NCBI GenBank assembly: GCA_903937325.1
Contig: CAIZYV010000082.1
Coordinates: forward strand, 1-11,905
DNA from: Candidatus Falkowiibacteriota bacterium
GTDB lineage: Bacteria; Patescibacteriota; Patescibacteriia; Patescibacteriales; UBA12465
DNA: 11,905 nt
Direction: 5' to 3'
Shown here: in pieces, positions 1-5,615 of the stretch
Position numbering within the stretch: position 1 is the stretch's first letter
Layout: each line of letters begins with the position of its first letter
Program-made: the position numbers and the translations under genes
Notes under the pieces: model-generated
Told to the model about the DNA's origin: nothing
What the model saw: only the letters and a program-made list of their open reading frames with translations
Database searches by the model: none

Positions 1-318
1 CCGCTCTTAGCCATCTTCGCCGTAATTTCTTTCGCCAGTATGTGGTCTTTGGCTTTTTCTCAAGGCTGGAACCGGCCTCAAGATTTTTGGCTTTGGCCTC
101 TTTCGTCTCTAATGATATCGGAAATAGCCTTAATGTTTACTTTATTACCGCTTAATTATTTAATAGCTGGTATTCTTTGTGCTTTAGCTTATTATTCCGT
201 ATTGAATTTTATCCGTTTATATTTGAATAATAATCTTAGCGCGCGCAAGATTAAAAATTACGCTCTATTTACAGCTATTAGCTTAATTATTATTTTATTA
301 ACTGCTCGCTGGCTTTAA
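1..318 (+). CDS. C-terminal part of an unrecognised integral membrane protein (5' end outside window)
   Basis: The reading frame is open from the first base, so the gene starts upstream; 105 codons are visible before a TAA stop. An internal ATG at position 40 lies inside a hydrophobic segment and is not a convincing start. About four hydrophobic segments are visible, at roughly visible residues 1-20, 36-52, 54-70 and 85-103. They are separated by short polar stretches, including a loop with Asn, Arg and Lys (NNNLSARKIKN). This pattern is typical of a polytopic membrane protein. I recognise no family motif or catalytic residue. The next gene begins 9 bases after the stop with no terminator between, so the two are probably co-transcribed. 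Membrane location is well supported; function is unknown. Confidence 0.7.
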   Translation, partial: PLLAIFAVISFASMWSLAFSQGWNRPQDFWLWPLSSLMISEIALMFTLLPLNYLIAGILCALAYYSVLNFIRLYLNNNLSARKIKNYALFTAISLIIILLTARWL

Positions 319-327
319 ATATATTTT

Positions 328-1443
328 ATGAAAAACAATAATTTAATTACTATTTTAGTTGCTACAGTTTTTGGTTTACTGGCCGGCGCCGCCGGTGCTC
401 TATTCTCCGGTTTTTATCTCGGTGTAAACGATAGCTCTTTAGCGTTTAGTCGAGAACTTAATTTAAGCGGTTATGGGGCCCTTTCTTCTAATTTAGTAAT
501 ACGTGATCCTAAAAAAGTAGTGGTTAATCAGGATGTAAAGACCGATGAAACAATTAGGGATTTACGCGCTAGCTTATTGGGTGTTTTTGTTAAAAAGACA
601 GATAAAAATGCTTATTATGAGCTGGCTAATCCTTTTTCTCAGGCCTTGGCGGCAACTAGTGATGGTTGGGTAATGGCGGCTTGGCCGAAAAATTTTCAAA
701 AAACGGATATAGAAAAAATTATTACCGATTTCGTTGTTATAGACAGCTCTCGTAAAACTTATAAGATTGATAAGGTCTTAGCCGATCAAGAAAAAATAGG
801 TGCTTTTATTTTTCTTCATTTACAGAATGCCTCTGGTTTGAATGTTCGACGTCTCATTCCTGATGCTGAGATTAATACTGGTCAATCTGTATTATTGTCC
901 GCTGGTCGAGGCTCCTTCTTTTTAAATGCCTTGAGTTCGAAAAAGGCGAGCGAAACAGTTTTGTCGAGCGATATTTATTCTCAAGAGTTATCTTTGGCTT
1001 ATGGCGAAGAAGCGCGTCCATCTTTTGTCTTTAATCTTTCTGGAGATATAATCGCCGCGGTTGATTGGCAGGGAAAATGGCTTGTTAGTCCGGCATTGGA
1101 TAGTTACTGGCGCTCTTTACTTAAAACTGCTTCTTTGCGTGGACCTTATTTAGGCGTTAATTACCTTGATTTATCTGCTATAACTGGTGATGATAACTTG
1201 CCGGCGAAAGGGGCGCGATTACAAAGCAATGGTAGTGGGTCGGCAGTTTTAAAAAATAGTCCTGCAGAAAAAGCTGGCTTGAAATCAGGTGACATCATTA
1301 CTAGATTTAATGGTGTAGAAATAAATACCAGCAATAATCTCTCCGTTTTATTAGCGGCTTATAGCCCGGGAGACAGTGTTGATATCACTTATTCTCGCAA
1401 TGGTGTTAGCACTGATATTGAATTAGAGTTGAGTTCCTATTAA
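328..1443 (+). CDS. Membrane-anchored HtrA/DegP-like protein with PDZ domain and degenerate protease domain
   Basis: The 371-residue protein starts with one hydrophobic segment (residues 6-30, rich in Gly and Ala) that should act as a signal anchor, placing the rest outside the membrane. Residues about 80-265 resemble the chymotrypsin-like domain of HtrA proteases in strand pattern. Where active enzymes have the His of TNNHV, this one reads SDGWVMAAWPKNF (111-123). The stretch aligned to the usual Asp (GAFIFLHLQNASGL, 158-171) has no Asp. The GNSGGP serine motif is replaced by EEARPSFVFNLSGD (227-240). A well-formed C-terminal PDZ domain spans about 272-368, with SPAEKAGLKSGDIITRFNGV (311-330) as its hallmark. 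I infer a pseudoprotease that may act as an envelope chaperone, scaffold or sensor. There is no Shine-Dalgarno sequence. The PDZ assignment is firm; the protease-fold assignment rests on domain order and flanking motifs. Confidence 0.8.
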   Translation: MKNNNLITILVATVFGLLAGAAGALFSGFYLGVNDSSLAFSRELNLSGYGALSSNLVIRDPKKVVVNQDVKTDETIRDLRASLLGVFVKKTDKNAYYELANPFSQALAATSDGWVMAAWPKNFQKTDIEKIITDFVVIDSSRKTYKIDKVLADQEKIGAFIFLHLQNASGLNVRRLIPDAEINTGQSVLLSAGRGSFFLNALSSKKASETVLSSDIYSQELSLAYGEEARPSFVFNLSGDIIAAVDWQGKWLVSPALDSYWRSLLKTASLRGPYLGVNYLDLSAITGDDNLPAKGARLQSNGSGSAVLKNSPAEKAGLKSGDIITRFNGVEINTSNNLSVLLAAYSPGDSVDITYSRNGVSTDIELELSSY

Positions 1444-1448
1444 TAATT

Positions 1449-2621
1449 ATGAAAATAAGAAGTATTAAGCAAAAAAAGCAGTGGCGCGGACAACGTGTTT
1501 TTTTGAGAGTGGATTTTAATGTGCCAATAGTTCGAGGGCGTATCAGTGAAGATTATCGCATCGCTGCTTCTTTGCCAACAATTAAATATTTACAAGAGCG
1601 AGGCGCTAAGATTATTATTGCTAGTCATTTTGGTGATCCAAAAGGACAAGAGGTTTCTTTGTCAACACGTATTTTGGCGCGGCGTTTACAAAAACTGACG
1701 AGTCAGAAGGTAAAGTTTGTCGCGGCTGTGTCGGGAGATAAAGTTTCAACGGCAGTTAATAATTTGTGTGATGGAGAATTATTATTTTTAGAAAATTTAC
1801 GTTTTCATCCGGATGAGAAAAAAAACAGCCTTTCTTTTGCTAAGGACTTATCTCGTTTTGCCGATATTTATGTAAACGATGCTTTTTCTGTCTGTCATCG
1901 GGCGCAAGCTTCGGTTAGTGCGCTTTCTCGTTTATTGCCGGCTTTTGCTGGTTTGCAACTAGAGGCAGAAATACATAATTTGCAGAAAATTTTAAAACCA
2001 AAAAAACCATTGGTTGTTGTTATGGGTGGGGCTAAAATTAGTACTAAGGCCCCGATTATTAAAAAATTATATCCTCTTGCCAGTCAAATAATTTTAGGTG
2101 GCGGCCTGGCTAATACTTTTTGGCATTATCAGGGTTTAGAGGTGGGTCGATCATTACATGATGATAAGGTTACTAAGATTGTTGCGCCTTTTTTTAAGAA
2201 AAAAAAGCTTTTGTCGAAAATTATTTTGCCTGTTGATGTAGTTGTAAAGACTTTATCTGGTCAGAGTTTACGACGAGGATTAAACGATATCAAAAAAAGC
2301 GATTGCATCTTTGATGTTGGTCCCGATAGTATTGCTCTTTTTAGTTCTTATTTAAAAAAGGCACAAACTATTGTTTGGAATGGTCCTTTGGGTAAATTTG
2401 AAGAAAATTCTTATAGACATGGAACCATGGCTGTTGCCGCTGTTATTGCGTCTTGTTCGACGGGGCGCGCCTTTGGTCTTGTTGGCGGAGGAGAAACAGT
2501 TGCGGCTTTAAAAATGACAAAGATGGAATCTTATGTTGACTGGGTTTCAACTGCTGGTGGTGCAATGCTATCTTATCTTGGTGGCGAAAAAATGCCTGGT
2601 TTAAAAAATATTATTTTATAA
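1449..2621 (+). CDS. pgk: Phosphoglycerate kinase, with unusual substrate-site substitutions
   Basis: PGK transfers phosphate between 1,3-bisphosphoglycerate and ADP in the cytoplasm, the first ATP-yielding step of lower glycolysis. The 390-residue length is normal. Family landmarks run in order: RVDFNVPI (20-27), YRIAASLPTI (36-45), LENLRF (114-119), NDAFSVCHRAQASV (143-156), GGAKISTK (193-200), GGGLANTF (217-224), WNGPLGKFE (310-318), GGGET (346-350) and the Gly-rich STAGGA (367-372). Most of the basic 3-phosphoglycerate patch is kept (R20, R37, H60, R118, R151). However, the conserved SHLGRP motif reads SHFGDP (59-64), which puts Asp63 in place of Arg65 (yeast numbering). The nucleotide-site GGGD(T/S) motif reads GGGET. 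The ATG follows the upstream stop by 5 bases with no Shine-Dalgarno sequence. PGK identity is certain; full activity is likely but unproven. Confidence 0.95.
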   Translation: MKIRSIKQKKQWRGQRVFLRVDFNVPIVRGRISEDYRIAASLPTIKYLQERGAKIIIASHFGDPKGQEVSLSTRILARRLQKLTSQKVKFVAAVSGDKVSTAVNNLCDGELLFLENLRFHPDEKKNSLSFAKDLSRFADIYVNDAFSVCHRAQASVSALSRLLPAFAGLQLEAEIHNLQKILKPKKPLVVVMGGAKISTKAPIIKKLYPLASQIILGGGLANTFWHYQGLEVGRSLHDDKVTKIVAPFFKKKKLLSKIILPVDVVVKTLSGQSLRRGLNDIKKSDCIFDVGPDSIALFSSYLKKAQTIVWNGPLGKFEENSYRHGTMAVAAVIASCSTGRAFGLVGGGETVAALKMTKMESYVDWVSTAGGAMLSYLGGEKMPGLKNIIL

Positions 2622-2624
2622 AAT

Positions 2625-3932
2625 ATGCCTAATACAAATATTGATAAGATAGCGGCTCTAAGCGCTAGAGAGATTCTTGATGCTCGCGGCTATCCCACCT
2701 TAGAAGTATTAGTGGTCTTGGAATCGGGCCGGAAAGCTAAGGCCAGTGTATCCGTTGGTTTGCAACCGAGTCGTTTTGAAGCGAAAGATTTGCACGATGG
2801 CGATCGCAAACGTTATCAGGGTAGGGGTGTTTTGCTAGCAGCTAATCATATTAATGAATTAATTGCTCCGCGTCTTATTGGTTTACCAGTAAATGAACAA
2901 GAAAAAATTGATCGATTACTGGTCGATTTAGACGGTACGGCTAATTTGCGTCAGTTGGGCGCTAATACTATTACGGCTGTTTCTTTAGCGGTTGCCAGAG
3001 CAGCCGCTGTAAGTGAAAATAAAGAGCTATTCGTTTATTTAGCTGAACATTTTCAATTAACTTCTCCTACTATTCCCGTGCCTTTGTTTAATATGTTTAG
3101 TGGTGGCAGTCACGCCGACACTAACCTTGATTTTCAGGAATTTTTACTTATTCCTCAGTCTAACTCTCCGGCTTTTACAGCGACAACACGAGAAAGTGGA
3201 GCGGAGAAAATGATCAGAGCAGCAGCAGATATTTTCCATGCACTTGGAAAAATTCTGCGTGAAGCTGGTTATGATACTGATGTTGGTTTAGAGGGAGGTT
3301 ATGCTCCAGATATGGACTCCAGCCCGAAAGCTTTAGATATGATTTTAGCTGCTGTTATTAAGGCTGGTTATGAACCGCGAGTTGATTTTTGTTTAGGTCT
3401 GGATATTGGCTCCGCTCAGCTTTATGATGAAAATTCTAAACAATATATTTTTGCTATCGATAATTCCTACTTCAGTTCGCAAAACTTAGTGGATTTATAT
3501 AACGAATGGTTGCAACGATATCCGATCATATATCTTGAAGACGCTTTATCTGATGACGATTGGTCGGCATGGCGCCAAGCAACCGCCGCTTTAGGCGATA
3601 AGCTTATTTTAGCTGGCGATGATCTGTTTGCTGGTAGTGCGGAACGATTGCGCCGAGGTATTGCTGAACAAGCTGCTAACGCTATTATTTTAAAGCCTAA
3701 TCAAATAGGCACCTTGACGGCCTTGGTAGAATGTGCGAAACTAGCTCGACGCCAGCATTACCAGGTAATTATTTCTCATCGCGGCGGCGAAACTAACGAT
3801 GATTTTATTGTTGATTTAGCTGTTGCCCTTAATGCTCAATACCTAAAGGCTGGTTCTCTGTCGCGAGGAGAGAGAGTGGCTAAATATAATCGTCTGACTG
3901 AAATCGCCTCGTTAATTGCCGGTGTAAGATAA
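2625..3932 (+). CDS. eno: Enolase (phosphopyruvate hydratase), divergent in catalytic loop 1
   Basis: Enolase interconverts 2-phosphoglycerate and phosphoenolpyruvate. The 435-residue protein has the family's normal length and two-domain layout: N-terminal AREILDARGYPT (14-25), then a TIM-like barrel. Barrel residues are mostly kept: His163 in GGSHADTN, Glu172 in QEF, Glu223 in LEGG, Mg ligands Asp260, Glu305 and Asp332, Lys357 in LKPNQIG, His385-Arg386 in SHRGGET, and Lys408 in LKAGSLSRGER. Departures are clear. The mobile loop normally reading P-SGASTG-x-HEA is SVGLQPSRFEA (43-53), so the metal-contacting Ser39 (yeast) becomes Gln48. GDEGG becomes GLEGG, and SHRSGET becomes SHRGGET. It starts 3 bases after the pgk stop without a Shine-Dalgarno sequence, and its stop is 5 bases before the iPGM-like gene. 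Family membership is firm; catalytic competence is uncertain. Confidence 0.93.
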   Translation: MPNTNIDKIAALSAREILDARGYPTLEVLVVLESGRKAKASVSVGLQPSRFEAKDLHDGDRKRYQGRGVLLAANHINELIAPRLIGLPVNEQEKIDRLLVDLDGTANLRQLGANTITAVSLAVARAAAVSENKELFVYLAEHFQLTSPTIPVPLFNMFSGGSHADTNLDFQEFLLIPQSNSPAFTATTRESGAEKMIRAAADIFHALGKILREAGYDTDVGLEGGYAPDMDSSPKALDMILAAVIKAGYEPRVDFCLGLDIGSAQLYDENSKQYIFAIDNSYFSSQNLVDLYNEWLQRYPIIYLEDALSDDDWSAWRQATAALGDKLILAGDDLFAGSAERLRRGIAEQAANAIILKPNQIGTLTALVECAKLARRQHYQVIISHRGGETNDDFIVDLAVALNAQYLKAGSLSRGERVAKYNRLTEIASLIAGVR

Positions 3933-3937
3933 TTAAA

Positions 3938-4843
3938 ATGATTATGAAGCTGCTTCAGGTTGAAAATGAGCACACGGAAGAAATCGAGGCTAAACGTCCG
4001 CCATTTTTGTTATGCTTATTTCTTGACGGTTTTGGAATAGCTGCCCGGACAGAAGTAAATGCAGTGGCTCTCGCTAAGATGCCTAATTTTGCTAAATATA
4101 TTCGGGAATATCCAGTAGCGCTTTTATCCGGAGAAACAAAAGATGAACGTCGTCGTTATTGGTCTCTTGGTACCGGGCAAGAAGATGATGCGGCTAATTT
4201 TTTAAAAGCTGAGACCTGTTTGTCGGAAATTATCAGTCGCAATGGTTTACGGCAATTAAAAATTGCTGCTAGTGAACAATTTTCTTTTTTGAGTTTATTT
4301 TTTAATAATAATCAGGAACATTCTTTTGCCGGTGAAGAATTTATCTGTGTTAACACACCTTCTCCAGAAGAGCCTTTGCGTCCCCTAGCTAAAGCTATTA
4401 GTCGAGCAATTACTGAAGCACTACGTAAGCCAAAAACTGATGTTATTTTTGCAAGTTTGCCTTTAGCACAAGAAGCGGCTACCCGTGGTGATTTTCAGGA
4501 AACAATTAATAATCTTCAGCAGATTGATAAGCTGTTGCCAAAAATAATTACCGCTGTGCTTAATGCTGAAGGTTTGATGATTATCACCGCTCCTTATGGC
4601 AACGCCGAAAAGACACGTGATTTAGCTAGTGACTGGGGAGATAAAGAGGCAACCGATAGTAATGTCCCCTTTCTGCTTATTGGTGCTAAATATCAGGGTA
4701 AGACAATTGGTTTAGCCGATCCTTTAGATGGTGATCTTAGCGTTCTTGCTCCGGCTGGTACTTTAGCTAATTTTGCTCCCACCGTTTTATCTTTACTCGG
4801 TATTAAGGATATAATTAATTTGAATGTTAAAAGTTTAATATAA
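3938..4843 (+). CDS. Truncated iPGM-like protein of the alkaline phosphatase superfamily, probable pseudoenzyme
   Basis: GpmI converts 3- to 2-phosphoglycerate using two Mn ions and a Ser nucleophile and is about 510 residues long; this protein has 301. The N-terminus matches GpmI (LFLDGFGIA, 27-35; NAVALAKMPNFAKYIREYP, 41-59). The nucleophile motif MGNSEVGH and the roughly 230-residue phosphotransferase insertion are missing, and the chain runs from SGETKDERRRYWSLGTG (64-80) straight to GLRQLKIAASEQF (103-115). The C-terminal half keeps GpmI's order, but metal motifs are gone: NPDMVGHTG is LPLAQEAATRG (174-184), ADHGNAE is APYGNAE (218-224), and HTAHT is EATDS (237-241). Only the first metal Asp (D30) survives. 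The closing segment TLANFAPTVLSLLGI (275-289) is typical. An alternative start is Met3. Phosphoglycerate mutase activity is very unlikely. Reading frame and codon use are intact, so it is maintained and not a decayed pseudogene. Confidence 0.85.
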   Translation: MIMKLLQVENEHTEEIEAKRPPFLLCLFLDGFGIAARTEVNAVALAKMPNFAKYIREYPVALLSGETKDERRRYWSLGTGQEDDAANFLKAETCLSEIISRNGLRQLKIAASEQFSFLSLFFNNNQEHSFAGEEFICVNTPSPEEPLRPLAKAISRAITEALRKPKTDVIFASLPLAQEAATRGDFQETINNLQQIDKLLPKIITAVLNAEGLMIITAPYGNAEKTRDLASDWGDKEATDSNVPFLLIGAKYQGKTIGLADPLDGDLSVLAPAGTLANFAPTVLSLLGIKDIINLNVKSLI

Positions 4844-4871
4844 AATTTAATTAATAGATCATTATAAAAAG

Positions 4872-4879
4872 AAGGAGGA
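4872..4879 (+). promoter_or_regulatory. Strong Shine-Dalgarno sequence
   Basis: AAGGAGGA, a near-perfect anti-16S complement, sits 7 bases before the ATG at 4887. It fixes the start of the 73-residue gene and is the only strong ribosome binding site found upstream of any gene in the window. Confidence 0.85.
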
Positions 4880-4886
4880 AATAACT

Positions 4887-5108
4887 ATGGGATTTGCGGA
4901 TGACCCTGTTTTAAATCAACAGGAACTCCAGGATTTGGAATATGCTTGGAATATAAGCAATTTATTTATTCCGGGAGTCAGGATAATTGAAAAAAAAGCC
5001 GATGCCCGCTGGTGGGAGGTTGGCGAAACTTACCCCGTGATTGCTACCGATATTTTCAGTAGCATGTGGACTCCTATATCTGCCTTTCGGCCTTTTAAAA
5101 TGCCGTAA
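4887..5108 (+). CDS. Orphan 73-residue aromatic-rich protein, function unknown
   Basis: I do not recognise this protein. It is supported as a real gene by a strong Shine-Dalgarno sequence with ideal spacing, by its isolation in a 330-base gap between operons, and by a terminator starting about 15 bases after its stop. The chain is acidic at the N-terminus (residues 1-20), which looks helical. The middle is IIEKKADARWWEVGETYP (33-50), and the tail is short, hydrophobic and Pro-containing (DIFSSMWTPISAFRPFKMP, 55-73). It has four Trp, no Cys and no clear membrane helix or signal peptide, so a small soluble or peripheral protein is likely. It follows the iPGM-like stop by 43 AT-rich bases. It could be the last gene of that operon or have its own promoter; I could not identify a convincing one. 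Confidence 0.7.
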   Translation: MGFADDPVLNQQELQDLEYAWNISNLFIPGVRIIEKKADARWWEVGETYPVIATDIFSSMWTPISAFRPFKMP

Positions 5109-5122
5109 AGCAAGGTGAAGCC

Positions 5123-5156
5123 AAAAAAAAGCTGCTTGAAAAAGCAGTTTTTTCTT
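5123..5156. terminator. Bidirectional intrinsic terminator between convergent genes
   Basis: CTGCTT (5132-5137) pairs with AAGCAG (5142-5147) around a GAAA loop. The stem is extended by a G-T pair and an A-run (5123-5130) facing a T-run (5148-5153). U-tracts occur on both strands, so it can end the + strand transcript of the 73-residue gene and the - strand gyrB transcript, whose last stop lies at 5177. Confidence 0.85.
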
Positions 5157-5176
5157 ATTCTATATTTTAAATCGGT

Positions 5177-5614
5177 TTATAATCCTAAGCTCCAGCCGAT
5201 TAAACTGATACTGATGCCTATAACCGCCCCGATGATTACTTGTAATGGTGTGTGGCCGATGTGCTCTAATTGTTTTGGATAATAATTATCCAAGACGTCA
5301 TCTTCTTTTAAGTCTTTCACTAAAACATTGATAGTTTTGCCATGTTGGCCGAGATAGTTGCGTAGGCCGATAGCGTCAGTTATGACAATTGTCATAAATA
5401 CAAATGACACAGCAAAACTTGCTGAAAAAATACCATCGCGCAGGCCAACTATCATCATAAGGGAAGTGACTGTGGCGGTATGCCCGCTAGGCATATCGGA
5501 ATAAGCAAAAAGATCACGCCAGCGGAATTTTTTTTTATTTAGACTTTTTAAAAACACTTTTGTCCCTTGTGCTAGTCCGAACGCGATTATAGGATATATG
5601 AGATATGGTAGCAT
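5177..5614 (-). CDS. DUF212/YuiD-type divergent PAP2-family membrane protein
   Basis: The 145-residue protein matches the family annotated as 'acid phosphatase/vanadium-dependent haloperoxidase-related' (DUF212, B. subtilis YuiD). Motifs occur in family order: FGLAQGTKVFLK (12-23), SDMPSGHTATVTSL (39-52), ITDAIGLRNYLGQHGKTIN (78-96), and HIGHTPLQVIIGAVIGI (118-134). Hydrophobic segments lie at about 3-21, 48-64, 64-82 and 124-144, so it is an integral membrane protein. The conserved His and Arg residues recall the phosphatase motif of PAP2 enzymes, but the substrate of this family is not established; a lipid phosphate is a plausible guess. Its ATG comes one base after the gyrB stop, so translation is probably coupled to gyrB. 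Length and motif set are complete. Confidence 0.9.
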   Translation of the reverse strand: MLPYLIYPIIAFGLAQGTKVFLKSLNKKKFRWRDLFAYSDMPSGHTATVTSLMMIVGLRDGIFSASFAVSFVFMTIVITDAIGLRNYLGQHGKTINVLVKDLKEDDVLDNYYPKQLEHIGHTPLQVIIGAVIGISISLIGWSLGL

Positions 5615-5615
5615 A

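Noticed and set aside
4844..4886. Promoter for the 73-residue gene (TATAAA-like boxes)
   Set aside because: No -35 element at suitable spacing; the AT-rich sequence gives such boxes by chance.
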